A stretch of 64,000 bases of DNA from JACKII01 sp965202745 (GTDB lineage: Bacteria > Pseudomonadota > Alphaproteobacteria > Bin95): contig CBDBCB010000020.1 of the NCBI GenBank assembly GCA_965202745.1, positions 186,001 to 250,000 of the forward strand, given 5' to 3'. This document shows, one piece after another, positions 26,704 to 35,354 of this stretch. A program made the translations under genes and the position numbers. How positions within the stretch are numbered: position 1 is the first letter of the stretch; the number at the start of each line of letters is the position of its first letter. Below the pieces are notes generated by a model. It saw only the letters and a program-made list of their open reading frames with translations. It was not told where the DNA came from and did not search any database.

Positions 26704-27060
26704 TCAATGGTCGCTGCGATGCAGAATGCTGTCGGCGAGCCCGGTGTCGTAGGCCAGCGCCTCCGCGGTCAGCGTGATCGCGTCCGGGAACATAGACCGC
26801 GCCAGTCCCTTACGCTGTAGCGCGTTCCAAACGTTCTGGTTTTGCAGCCCCGTCGCATCCTTGCTCATCACCACCGCGTCGCCACAATGGAAATGGTCGC
26901 CATGGGGCCGCGGCATCTGCCGGATCATGACCTCGCCGGTCTCTTAGTCGGTCGTCGTAAACATCGGCGTGCGCGCCAATTGCTGCAACACTGTTAGGGT
27001 TTTTAGCTACAAGGCATTCAGTTACAGCGGATTTTTCTTTTGCGGCATGGGCTTCGTCCG
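26704..27060 (-). pseudogene. Unrecognised decayed gene
   Basis: One frame reads 'LARTPMFTTTD', a TAA at 26944-26946, and then 'ETGEVMIRQMPRPHGDHFHC' and 'GLQNQNVWNALQRKGLARSM', ending '..SILHRSDH' at 26704. The text looks like real coding sequence, with a His- and Cys-bearing 'PHGDHFHCGD' segment that could bind metal. The N-terminal part cannot be followed beyond about 27060. I do not recognise the family. It is flanked on both sides by family B repeats. The rest of 26661-27328 holds only these repeats and a terminator. Confidence 0.5.
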
Positions 27061-27153
27061 GCTGGATGAGGTAAGGCTGCACAATGCAGCGTCGCCATAT
27101 CTGCTGGCAAGCCCGCGTTCGAACCCGCGGCTCGATTTGCTAGGCCCAAACGG

Positions 27154-27179
27154 AAAACACCGCCGGTTTCCCAGCGGTG
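27154..27179 (-). terminator. Rho-independent terminator, probably for nfuA
   Basis: On the minus strand, CACCGC and GCGGTG pair around a 10-base loop and are followed by TTTT. It lies 150 bases past the nfuA stop, beyond family B copy 3. Confidence 0.65.
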
Positions 27180-27191
27180 CTCTCTGAAAAC

Positions 27192-27312
27192 GCTAGAGCA
27201 GATCCCAATCCACTTGGATCGGGTGAAGCTGCTCGAAATCTTAGAGTAAAAAGCATCTTAACCGGCAAATTGATCGCGGAAGCGATTCAATTTGAACCGG
27301 CGATGCTCCAGT
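27192..27312. repeat. Dispersed palindromic repeat, family B copy 3
   Basis: AGAGCAGATCCCAATCC ... GGATCGGGTGAAGCTGCTC is followed by a second hairpin, GCATCTTAACCGGCAAATTG ... CAATTTGAACCGGCGATGC. It matches copy 2 with a few changes, mostly compatible with keeping the stems paired. Confidence 0.85.
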
Positions 27313-27328
27313 GCTTGATCGCCCCGGA

Positions 27329-27889
27329 TCAATAGGGGACGGGATGAACCGCCTGCACTTCCGGAATGTAGTGGCGCAGCATGTTCTCGATGCCCATTTT
27401 CAGCGTCGCGGTAGAGCTGGGGCAGCCGGCGCACGCGCCCTGCATAGCCAGATAGACCACGCCTTCCTCGAAGCGGCGGAAGACGATGTCGCCACCATCC
27501 TGCGCCACAGCAGGGCGGACGCGCTCGTCTAGCAATTCCTTGATCTGGGCGACCACTTCCGGGTTGCCGCCATCGTCCTCGGTATGCTCGCTGTCGACCT
27601 CACCCACCATCACGGGCAGGCCCATGGTGAAGTGGTCCATGATCGCCGCCAGCACCTGGGGCTTCAGCGTCTGCCAGTCGCGGGCCTCATCCTTGGTCAC
27701 GCTGACAAAGTCCGCGCCCAGGAATACCTGGGTCACGCCACCCATGTTGAACAGCGCTTCAGCCAACGGCGACTTGCCCTTGGCCTCTTCCAGGCTGGGG
27801 AAGTTGGCGGAGCCATGGCCCAGCACATCGATGCCCGGCAGGAATTTCAGGGTCGACGGGTTCGGGGTCGACTCGGTCTGGATGAACAT
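27329..27889 (-). CDS. nfuA: NfuA-type iron-sulfur cluster carrier
   Basis: This 186-residue protein has the N-terminal Nfu domain ('MFIQTESTPNPSTLKFLPG', 'AEALFNMGGVTQVFLGADFV') and the C-terminal NifU domain with the cluster-binding pair in 'GACAGCPSSTATLKMGIENM'. It accepts 4Fe-4S or 2Fe-2S clusters and delivers them to client proteins in the cytoplasm. Length and two-domain layout are standard for alphaproteobacteria. dmsC is 29 bases upstream on the same strand, so the two may be cotranscribed. Intact. Confidence 0.96.
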   Translation of the reverse strand: MFIQTESTPNPSTLKFLPGIDVLGHGSANFPSLEEAKGKSPLAEALFNMGGVTQVFLGADFVSVTKDEARDWQTLKPQVLAAIMDHFTMGLPVMVGEVDSEHTEDDGGNPEVVAQIKELLDERVRPAVAQDGGDIVFRRFEEGVVYLAMQGACAGCPSSTATLKMGIENMLRHYIPEVQAVHPVPY

Positions 27890-27918
27890 GGGGCAGGGCC
27901 TCCAAGGCTTAAAAGTGT

Positions 27919-28857
27919 CTAGTTATAGTACAGGGAAACGGTGTGCTCGGCCTCTGCGAAGAACAGCCAGCGCTCGAACAAGACGCCCGTACCCGCAAAC
28001 ATCAGCGCAATGAAGGACAGCAGCATGCCGAAAGCATTGCTATCCGATCCGATCATGATGACCGCAGCTATCGCCGGTATGGCGAAGGTCAGCAATTGGA
28101 CCAGCCAGCGCAGGCGGGTCGCGTGATCGCGCGCGATCCGAAACACCATTTCCTTTTGCAGGTAATTGGGGCTTGTGTTCGGCGGTTCCAAGGGCTGAAC
28201 TTTGCCGAATTTGCCAAGGCCCGTTGCGCTCTCGCGCGTTGTCGCCGACGTTTCGTTGTCAATCGCACGCCAATACATCAGCTTCAGCGCCCACGCAGCA
28301 ACCGCCGCCAGCAGCATAACCCAGGCAAAAAGCCCGTGCTCGCTCTTGAACACATAAGCGATGGTGTTCAGGCAAACCGCGCCCGTCAGCAATGCCAGCG
28401 CCAGATAATTCGGTGCCGTTAGCGGCGAATGCCACTGCCGGATCGGCTTTAACGAGGCATAGATCATCGCCGTGCAATAGACCGTTATCACCGCCCCCAC
28501 GGCCGCCACCAGCCCGGCAAAGGCAAAGATATGGCCCGTATCCTCCAGAAAGACCCAGCCCACGAACAGCAGCACGGCCGGCAGATAGGTCAGGATTGCC
28601 ATGACCCCTTCCCGGCTGAGCCACGAGCTTTTCCATTGGCTCAACGCCCGCCATGCCCGCTCCGGATGGCCCAGGTGAAAGGTGGAGGACAGAAGGCCCG
28701 CCGTGATCAGGCCCAGCGCCACAAACAGGCCTAAAAAGCCTACCCACCGGTCTTCAGGCAGCAAGCCAAAAGCACCGAACAGACCCAACAGCGTAAGCAG
28801 GCCATAGCCTGCGCCTGATGCAGTGGTGAAGAAGATAATCGAAACAGCTGGATGCAT
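27919..28857 (-). CDS. dmsC: DMSO-reductase-family membrane anchor (DmsC), orphan
   Basis: This 312-residue membrane protein has eight hydrophobic segments and the DmsC pattern: 'MHPAVSIIFFTTASGAGYGL', 'GLLSSTFHLGHPERAWRALS' and 'WKSSWLSREGVMAILTY'. It would anchor a molybdopterin oxidoreductase and iron-sulfur subunit and exchange electrons with quinol. No DmsA or DmsB gene is adjacent: upstream is a repeat and then a GFA gene. It either serves a complex encoded elsewhere or is a leftover. Start at 'MHPAVS' preferred over a Met nine codons earlier because it matches the family. Confidence 0.9.
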   Translation of the reverse strand: MHPAVSIIFFTTASGAGYGLLTLLGLFGAFGLLPEDRWVGFLGLFVALGLITAGLLSSTFHLGHPERAWRALSQWKSSWLSREGVMAILTYLPAVLLFVGWVFLEDTGHIFAFAGLVAAVGAVITVYCTAMIYASLKPIRQWHSPLTAPNYLALALLTGAVCLNTIAYVFKSEHGLFAWVMLLAAVAAWALKLMYWRAIDNETSATTRESATGLGKFGKVQPLEPPNTSPNYLQKEMVFRIARDHATRLRWLVQLLTFAIPAIAAVIMIGSDSNAFGMLLSFIALMFAGTGVLFERWLFFAEAEHTVSLYYN

Positions 28858-28947
28858 CGCGCGGCCTCTGGAGCGCTGGGTCATAGGAAGGGCAGCACTT
28901 TAGCGCCTGAATCCACGTGCGTCTCCCCGTGATTACGCGTGGGCAGG

Positions 28948-29036
28948 CATCAATTTGAGCCGGCGGCGCTCTACCTCCTGAATTTTGAGCCGATTCACCC
29001 GATGGCAATGGTTCGGGTGAAATAGCTTTAGCGGGT
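28948..29036. repeat. Decayed family B repeat (reverse orientation)
   Basis: CATCAATTTGAGCCGGCGGC resembles the second hairpin arm of family B. GATTCACCCGATGG..TTCGGGTGAA resembles the first unit, inverted. It fills most of the gap between dmsC and the GFA gene. Confidence 0.55.
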
Positions 29037-29070
29037 TAAGGGTCGATGCGGACGGGAAACGGCCGTCCGT

Positions 29071-29535
29071 TTACTCCTGGCGCGCTGGCGGCGGGTCTGA
29101 AACATCTTCCGACAAGGGGCCTTCATAGATCGCCTCGCCTTTCGGTATCTCGGTCCAATCCTGATGTGACCGGGTGAAGATATAGCGGAAGTCGTGCTTA
29201 TGCCGGTTCAGGATCGACGGATCATCCAGTGTTCCGCCATCTATGGCTTGTGCCGTGGCTCGGCGTTCCTGGGTGAATCCGATATTGGTGCCGCACTTTT
29301 CGCAGAATTGGAGGTCGAGCCAGCGATCGGAATCGTTGACGCTTCGATAGGTTTTCAACGTGCCGGACGTCAGACTGAAATTCGTCCGCTCCCATTTCGG
29401 GATCATGGCAAACGCTGAGCCGGTGCGCCGCTGGCACCATTCGCAATGGCAGACGACCACGATATCCGGGTCACCTTGCACCGTGTAACGGATATCGCCG
29501 CACAGGCATCCGCCCTCGAAAATTTCATCACTCAT
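29071..29535 (-). CDS. GFA/CENP-V-family zinc protein 1
   Basis: This 154-residue protein has the GFA zinc ligands: C-x-C-G in 'GGCLCGDIRYTV', 'CHCEWCQRRTGSAFAM' and 'LQFCEKCGTNIGFTQE'. The family was named for a glutathione-dependent formaldehyde-activating enzyme, but most members are uncharacterised. Start chosen at 'MSDEIFEGGCLCG', which fits the family; an upstream Met would add 20 unrelated residues. It differs from the two tandem GFA genes near 36 kb and is not a recent copy of them. Intact. Confidence 0.9.
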   Translation of the reverse strand: MSDEIFEGGCLCGDIRYTVQGDPDIVVVCHCEWCQRRTGSAFAMIPKWERTNFSLTSGTLKTYRSVNDSDRWLDLQFCEKCGTNIGFTQERRATAQAIDGGTLDDPSILNRHKHDFRYIFTRSHQDWTEIPKGEAIYEGPLSEDVSDPPPARQE

Positions 29536-29689
29536 CCGACATTTCCCATCTGGAACGGCTCCGTAAAGCTTATTGACGCAAATTCCGTCGTTCAATCCAA
29601 TTTGCCCACTCTATTGAGGGTTCAGGATACCACCCACACCTGCTGAGAACGTGATGCATGGGGTTGCCTTTGATGCGGACGGCATTGTC

Positions 29690-29780
29690 CCTGCTTTCCG
29701 CCTTCAGCAAGCCCCGGTCCGGTTAAACCGGGTGAATCTACCGGAAACCTATGAACTGGAGCATCTTATGGCGTAATCCG
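29690..29780. repeat. Decayed family B repeat
   Basis: CCCCGGTCCGGTTAAACCGG, GGGTGAATCTACC and GGAGCATCTTATGGCG align in order with family B units, with internal losses. Confidence 0.5.
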
Positions 29781-29935
29781 AAAGATAGTTAACAATTTAC
29801 TGCGCAGTATATAAACAATTATTTCCTGAAAATTAAATATTAACAAATAATTTTAACAAAATTTCAAGAATAATCCATGATTTCAATCAATATTATGAAA
29901 TATATTACATTAATATACTATAAATTGTGCTCCGG
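29781..29935. other. Very AT-rich stretch upstream of the VPLPA-signal gene
   Basis: About 155 bases consisting almost entirely of A and T, with runs such as AATTAAATATTAACAAATAA, in an otherwise GC-rich region. No reading frame. It ends about 90 bases before the exported-protein gene. It could be a curved upstream promoter element or silencing target, or foreign DNA. Three imperfect copies of an AGATC(T/C)AGG-like unit follow at about 29975-30015, just before the start codon. Confidence 0.6.
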
Positions 29936-30023
29936 AATTTAACCCCTTGGGCGCAAAAGGTTAACCCATGCCAGAAGATCTAGGGCCAGCAGATCCAGGG
30001 ACAGAATATCCAGGAGACGTATC

Positions 30024-30783
30024 ATGAGCTGTTTTCTCACCCGCACCGCCAGCCTTGCAGCGGTCATCGCCATCGGTTTTACCTCAGGCGCACAGGCGCT
30101 CGTCATCGGCAACTGGGATGGCAGCGGCCGTTCCTGGAACGCTGGGCCAACGCTGGTTAACCTGATGCAGTCCCGCGGCCACACCGTAGAGGCCGACGGC
30201 GGCATCTCTGCCGCCGGGTCTAGCGGGGGATACGCTGTTCGTCATCGCAGAGGCAACGCGCGCCACCAACGCCCAGGAAACCGCGGACCTTGCCGCCTGG
30301 ATCAGCAGTGGCGGGCGATTGCTGGTTACCGTCGACAACAACAACAATGGTGCTGCCAACGGCAACACGATCCTCTCATCCCTCGGCAGTTCGCTGACAT
30401 TCGGCGGCTCTGCAAGCAACGGCCCGCTCCAGACCGGAAGCTTTCTGACCCAGGGCGGCCCCTATAATATCGTTGGATCGTCCCTCGTGGTGACACCGGG
30501 CGCCGGCGTTTCCGGCGGTACAGCGCTCGCCAGTTCCTACGTTGCGGTAGAGGCGCTCGGCGCCGGCTACATCTTCGGTTTCGGCGACCACTTCGCCCAT
30601 GATTATTTCAACAATAACGGCAGCAATACCAACGGGCAGATGCACATCAACCTGGTTGAAAGCATGACCGCCGACGGCCCCGTTGCTGGCCCAAGCACCG
30701 TACGGCTGCCGGTGCCCCTCGTACTTCTGGGCGCAGGGATCGTCACTTTGGGAGCAATCGCCCGCAAGAAACCGATGGCCTGA
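30024..30783 (+). pseudogene. Exported protein with VPLPA-type C-terminal sorting signal, one frameshift
   Basis: A signal peptide ('SCFLTRTASLAAVIAIGFTS') leads to 'ALVIGNWDGSGRSWNAGPTL' and 'NLMQSRGHTVEADGG'. After a shift near 30205-30222 the second frame reads 'LAGDTLFVIAEATRATNAQE', 'TADLAAWISSGGRLLVTVDN' and ends 'VRLPVPLVLLGAGIVTLGAI' followed by 'ARKK'. That end (Pro-rich motif, hydrophobic helix, basic tail) is the VPLPA/PEP-CTERM sorting pattern processed by exosortase-like enzymes. The middle resembles glutamine-amidotransferase-like cell-surface domains (ThuA or DUF4350). About 250 residues if the frame is restored. Confidence 0.7.
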
Positions 30784-30790
30784 ACTTATT

Positions 30791-30838
30791 GCCCCCGGTT
30801 TAGTACCAACGGCAGCCTTCCACCCGTAAACCGGGGGC
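30791..30838 (+). terminator. Strong hairpin after the exported-protein gene
   Basis: GCCCCCGGTTTA (30791-30802) and TAAACCGGGGGC (30827-30838) pair perfectly over 12 bases around a 24-base loop. No T-run follows, so it may stabilise the 3' end or act in both directions rather than be a classic terminator. Confidence 0.6.
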
Positions 30839-30892
30839 TACTCAGGCGAAGCGAAAGCCTTCATTGGCCGGCTCTTCGTCATTCTCCAGCCG

Positions 30893-31966
30893 CTAAATGC
30901 GTTTGGTCCCGAAACCGCGAATGTCGTGCTCGCCCAATACCGTGAAGCGGAAATCATGCTCGATATGCGGATGCATGTCCTCGCAAAGCAGGATTTCCAT
31001 CGGGCCGCACAATGGCTCCATCCGCGCCGCCAGGTTCACGCCAGGGCCGAAAATATCATAGACGTATTTCTGCAAACCGACGACCGAGCCAATCACCGGC
31101 CCGGTGTTCAGGCCGATCCTGGCCTGCCACTCCATCTCGCTCGCCTCATTGCGGCGCTTCAGATAGCGGAGCATCCGCAGTGCCACCTGCGCGATATTGC
31201 GGGCGTGGTCGGGGTTGGGGTCCGGCAGTCCCGAGACCGCAACATACGCGTCGCCCATGGTTTTCAGCCGCTCACAGTCGAATTGCTCCACGATGCGGTC
31301 GAAGGCGGTAAAGATATCGTTCATCTCTGAAATCAGTTTGGTCGGATCCCGGCTGACCGACATTTCGGTAAAACCGACGAAATCCAGCATCAGAATCGAC
31401 GCCTCGTCATAGCGCTGCGGAATGGAGACGCCGAACCCCTTCCACTCGTCATAGACACGCTGCGGCATGATATTGAGCAGGATCTTCTCCACCCGCTCCT
31501 TTTCTTTCTTCAGGTCGCGGTTCTGACGCTCAATCAGCTTGGAGTATGACTCGATCATATACTCCAACTATTTGATTTTAGAGACATTCTGGCACTGCAC
31601 CAGCAGCGCGCCAGGGTTGTCGCCTAGGGCGCTGGCCACCTCGACCGCCAACGAAATCTGCCACCGCTTGAGCTTGACCTGCACTTCGAATTTGTGACTT
31701 TGCCCATGCTCTATTGCCAGGCGGGCAGCATCGGTATCAAAGTCCTCGATGATGGAGTAGATCGCCGCGTCTTTCTCGGTTGCATCCGGGAACCATTCCG
31801 CGAATTGCGCATTGTGCATCAGCGCCCGGAAGCGCGTACTATCGACCATGGCCAATCTGACCCCGGCGGAATCGATCAGCATGGTCCGGAACAGGTTCAT
31901 GTCCATCGACGCTGCCGCACTCTCTCCGCCTTGTTGCACTGGCGGCACAGGATCAGATTCAGTCAT
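30893..31966 (-). pseudogene. PAS-like sensor and class III adenylate/guanylate cyclase, split by an amber stop
   Basis: The two halves (31568-31966 and 30893-31567) lie in one frame, parted only by TAG at 31568-31570. The N-terminal half looks like a PAS-type sensor ('AGVRLAMVDSTRFRALMHNA' to 'LVQCQNVSKIK'). The C-terminal half has the coiled linker 'YMIESYSKLIERQNRDLKKE' and the cyclase core. Its metal Asp is in 'SILMLDFVGFTEMS', followed by 'CERLKTMGDAYVAVSGLPD' and 'ARIGLNTGPVIGSVVG'. The catalytic part could still be made by reinitiation at a start after the stop, unlinked from its sensor. It lies 19 bases after the haemoglobin gene, so they form an operon. Confidence 0.85.
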
Positions 31967-31985
31967 TGCCGGACCCCTGACTGCT

Positions 31986-32429
31986 TCAAGAGCTGATAAT
32001 ATAGCGTGCGCGGCCCTGAATATCCGTCATCACCAGGTCCACATCGGCAGGCGACATGCCGTGGCTCGCCAGCGTTTCCGCCAAGATTTGAGCCACCTCG
32101 GTAAACGCTTCCTGGTCGATGTCGTGGAGGGCGTGCACCCGCTGCAATTGCTCGTTGGTATAGGCCGCCGGCCCACCAAGCACTTGTGCGATGAACTTTG
32201 TCTGGTGATCGATTTGCCGGCCCATCTCAACATTGTCGAAAAAATGCCCGACACCATCGGAATCGAGTACCCGGCCGTAAAAATCCATTACGATCTTGCT
32301 AACAACCGCGAAACTGCCGTATTTTTCAAACAAGCTGCTTACAAAAGGTGCCTTTCGCGTCGGCCCCGCGCGGATGGCATCCAACGCGGAATTCTGTGCA
32401 GTGACGCAGCCTAAATTTGCAAACCGCAC
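31986..32429 (-). CDS. Group I truncated haemoglobin
   Basis: The 147-residue frame contains a 2-on-2 globin from about residue 32. B10 Tyr lies in 'KIVMDFYGRVLDS' (Y51), 'HQTKFIAQVLGGPAAYT' is the E helix, and the proximal His F8 is in 'QLQRVHALHDI' (H99). Such proteins bind O2 or NO, or scavenge NO. The first 30 residues are not family-like, so translation may start later, though no clear ATG or GTG is available. It shares an operon with the downstream cyclase, which suggests gas-dependent cyclic nucleotide signalling. Confidence 0.87.
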   Translation of the reverse strand: MRFANLGCVTAQNSALDAIRAGPTRKAPFVSSLFEKYGSFAVVSKIVMDFYGRVLDSDGVGHFFDNVEMGRQIDHQTKFIAQVLGGPAAYTNEQLQRVHALHDIDQEAFTEVAQILAETLASHGMSPADVDLVMTDIQGRARYIISS

Positions 32430-32613
32430 CGGCTAACGACGGGAACATAACATTCTATGGCGCTTTGGTGAAGCAATGCGGTCGGTACATCTGACGTTGC
32501 GCGGAACGTTCCAAAACCGCTCAGGCTCCAGGCTGGATCAACTCGCCGTCCAATGCCAAATCTTGCCGCGCTGAGCGCACGTGCGAGCCGGCAGAGCCGA
32601 TCTTCCTGTCTTC

Positions 32614-33543
32614 CTAGAGCGCTGCCGCGTTGACCGGCGCACCGGCGGCAAATGCCGCCCTAACGGCCAGCAACAGCCCTTTGACCGATCCGCTGTGCGG
32701 CTTGACCCCGACGGCATGATAGCCCTGCGCCCGCGCCGCATCGACAAACTTACCGCTGCAACTCACATCGACCAGCAGGTCTGCCTCTATCGCGGCCAAT
32801 GCCTGCTCGGGCTGGGCGGAGGCTGCAAATTGCTCAACCAGCAATTCCTTCGCATCCCCGCCGTCCTGCACCACATCCCCGGTCACCGACGACACCATAG
32901 GCATTGCCGGATCATCGAAGGCACGCTGTTGCAGCGCCATGCACAGTCCGGACGGGCTGCCCATTTTGGCGGCGAGCAGCATCACATCGTATTCATCAAC
33001 CACACCGGCAGCGGCGAAGGCCAGCAATTCTCCCCTACCAGTACCCATCGCCGTGCTCGGTCGGATATTGCAGCGTTCCAGCAGCTTCCAGCCAGCAAAT
33101 TCGGCCGCAACGGCGCGGATTTTCTCCGCTTGCGGCTGGGTAGCAGCACTACCCAGGCTGGCTATTTCCTCTTCAATCCAGCGGCTTTCGGCAAAGCGTT
33201 CCGTCCACAGGTCGTTGCATTGCGCGCGCGGCGGCATCTCGCCGGAAAACAGCACTGCGATCCGGCATTGCTCCCGCGCTTTTCCGATGAAAACGCCCTC
33301 AGCCCGGGGCTCTGCCCCCATCCGGATGTCAAAGGCCAACTCCGCCAGTTTGCGCACCAGTTCGCCTGGGTCAGCGGCAACAACGGCCGCGAGGTGGCTT
33401 CCGTCTTGCCGACGGTTGCAGGCCGATTCACGCGCTCCGAGCACAAACGCATCATCATCCCAGCTTTGTGCCGTTCTCGCCAGTTCGGCGGCGGCAGTTG
33501 CCAGGGCTTTCGCCGATGCGGCTCTCAGCAGAAACAATTCTGC
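32614..33543 (-). pseudogene. Polyketide-synthase acyltransferase-domain remnant without catalytic serine
   Basis: The frame begins with the ketosynthase-acyltransferase linker ('ELFLLRAASAKALATAAAEL'). It follows the malonyl/acyl transferase fold: 'RIAVLFSGEM' for the usual FPGQG, then 'GTGRGELLAFAAAGVVDE' where GHSxGE is expected, so the nucleophilic Ser is absent. The segment between that and 'MVSSVTGDVVQDG' is much shorter than normal. Linker-like sequence without a start extends upstream to about 33600. After the TAG the frame stays open for about 30 codons. No ketosynthase or carrier domain is nearby. I read it as a relic of a larger synthase. The gap 32430-32613 shows nothing else. Confidence 0.65.
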
Positions 33544-33670
33544 ATCTTGGACCAGAACCCGGTCTTTCGCCGGGTCTCTCTCTTCGGGCGCAGCATGTTC
33601 TACGCTCCCGATTGTTTTGGTGGTAAGACTCTAACCTACCGCTCTTTGTATCGTATTGTAAGTTAGCACA

Positions 33671-33731
33671 GGTGCACAACCAAGTCTGCGACATACGTCA
33701 CACTTTGATAAGAAATTTACGGTTGTGCACC
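33671..33731. repeat. Perfect 11-bp inverted repeat, GGTGCACAACC
   Basis: GGTGCACAACC (33671-33681) and GGTTGTGCACC (33721-33731) are exact complements separated by 39 A/T-richer bases, in the gap between the synthase remnant and tctA. A second palindrome, CCGGTTAACCGG, lies at about 33774. It could be a paired operator or the ends of a small excised or non-autonomous element. The stretch 33732-33836 holds no gene. Confidence 0.65.
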
Positions 33732-33836
33732 GCACTTGGACATCGCGCAGATTGCCCTATCGCTATTGCGCACCGGTTAACCGGAATGATACCGATTGCA
33801 GCCTTATACCAACGGCAGGGATGCTGCCGGCAGACG

Positions 33837-35351
33837 TTATTCGCTCAGCGTATCATTGGTTCTCCGCGCCCAGCGATTACGCAAGTAGCTGAAAATATAG
33901 GGTTGGCTGATGCCCAGCACCGCCAGGATCAGGAACACCGCTGCCAGCGGCTGCACCATGATCTGGGTCCAGTCTCCATCAAACATCTTGAGGCTGTTCT
34001 GGAGATTGGTTTCCACCATCTCCCCCAGAATCAGGCCGATGGCCACTGGCGCCAGCGCAAAGCCGAAGCGGCGGAACAGATAGCCGACCACGCCGAAGAT
34101 CAGGCAGATGTAGACGTCCAGCATTGACTGAGCCAGCGAGTAGCAGCCCACGACCGAGAACGCGAACACCACCGGCCACAGGATCGAGCGTGGGATCAGG
34201 GTCACCCGCGCGAACAGCTTCGCGCCCCAAAGCCCTAAGAAAAAGAACATGATGTTCGCCATCAGCATCGTGCCGAAGATGGCATAAACCTTGTCGATCT
34301 GCTCGGTGAACAGGTGCGGGCCGGGGCGCAGGCCATGCACCATCAGTCCGACCAGGATCACCGCCGTCGTGCCGCTGCCCGGAATGCCCAGCACCATGGT
34401 TGGTACCATCGCGCCACCGGTGGCGGCATTGTTGGCCGCCTCCGCGCCTGCGATACCCTCCACCGCGCCCTTGCCGAACTCCTCCGGCGTTTTCGACCAG
34501 CGTTTGGCTTCGGAATAGCCGATCATGCTGGCGACCGTCGCACCCTCGGCTGGCAGAATACCGATGAACATGCCGACACCGCACGAGCGCAGCACCGCTT
34601 TCCAGATACGTTTGTAGTCGTCCATAGACGGCAGCTTTACCGCCTTCATGGAGATGCGCTCCATGACCTGATTCAGCGATTTGGACTGCACCAGCAACTC
34701 ACTCAGTGCGAACATGCCAACCAGAACCGGGATAAAGTTCAGCCCCTCATAAAGCTCGATATTGCCGAACATGAAGCGCTCCACGCCCGTGATCGCATCA
34801 GCACCGATGGTGGCCAGCCAAACACCTAACAAGCCGCCCATCAGGTTGCGGATTGCGCCGCCCTCACTGATCGAGGCCAGCATGGAGAGGCCGAAGACTG
34901 TCAGCGCGAAATATTCCGGCGGCCGGAACTCGTAAGCAACCCGGGCCAGCATGGGCGCTGCGATGGCCAAGACGATGACGCTGAAAATGCCGCCAATGGT
35001 TGACGCTACCACCGCAATGCCCAGCGCCCGCCCAGCTTCGCCTCTTTGCGCAAGCGGGAAGCCGTCCAGGCATGTCGCAGCGGCGGCTGGCGTGCCCGGC
35101 GTGTTGATCAGAATGGCCGTAATCGCGCCGGCGAACGTCGCGCTCACATAAATCGTAGTCATCACGGCGATAGCGCTGACCGGCTCCATGGTCAACGTGA
35201 ACGGCAGCAGCAGCGCCGCGCCGGTCGTGGCTCCCAAACCCGGCAGCGCGCCAATGATGACGCCGCCCACCGTGGTGATAAAGATCAGGCCAATCAGGTA
35301 GGGGTCCGCCAGGACCGAGACCATGGCTGCAACGGCGTTGGCGAACATCAA
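33837..35351 (-). CDS. tctA: Tripartite tricarboxylate transporter, large membrane subunit
   Basis: This 504-residue, roughly 12-helix permease couples uptake of a carboxylate to an ion gradient. TctA signatures are evident: 'GVIIGALPGLGATTGAALLL', 'INTPGTPAAAATCLDGFPLA', 'GILPAEGATVASMIGYSEAK' and 'AANNAATGGAMVPTMVLGIP'. It is the last gene of the operon tctC-GFA-GFA-tctB-tctA; tctB ends 3 bases upstream. Intact. Confidence 0.96.
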   Translation of the reverse strand: MMFANAVAAMVSVLADPYLIGLIFITTVGGVIIGALPGLGATTGAALLLPFTLTMEPVSAIAVMTTIYVSATFAGAITAILINTPGTPAAAATCLDGFPLAQRGEAGRALGIAVVASTIGGIFSVIVLAIAAPMLARVAYEFRPPEYFALTVFGLSMLASISEGGAIRNLMGGLLGVWLATIGADAITGVERFMFGNIELYEGLNFIPVLVGMFALSELLVQSKSLNQVMERISMKAVKLPSMDDYKRIWKAVLRSCGVGMFIGILPAEGATVASMIGYSEAKRWSKTPEEFGKGAVEGIAGAEAANNAATGGAMVPTMVLGIPGSGTTAVILVGLMVHGLRPGPHLFTEQIDKVYAIFGTMLMANIMFFFLGLWGAKLFARVTLIPRSILWPVVFAFSVVGCYSLAQSMLDVYICLIFGVVGYLFRRFGFALAPVAIGLILGEMVETNLQNSLKMFDGDWTQIMVQPLAAVFLILAVLGISQPYIFSYLRNRWARRTNDTLSE

Positions 35352-35354
35352 TTG

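Noticed and set aside
27100..27185. tRNA-like GTTCGAA segment with hairpins
   Set aside because: No acceptor or anticodon stem can be formed around it. The hairpin is better read as a terminator.
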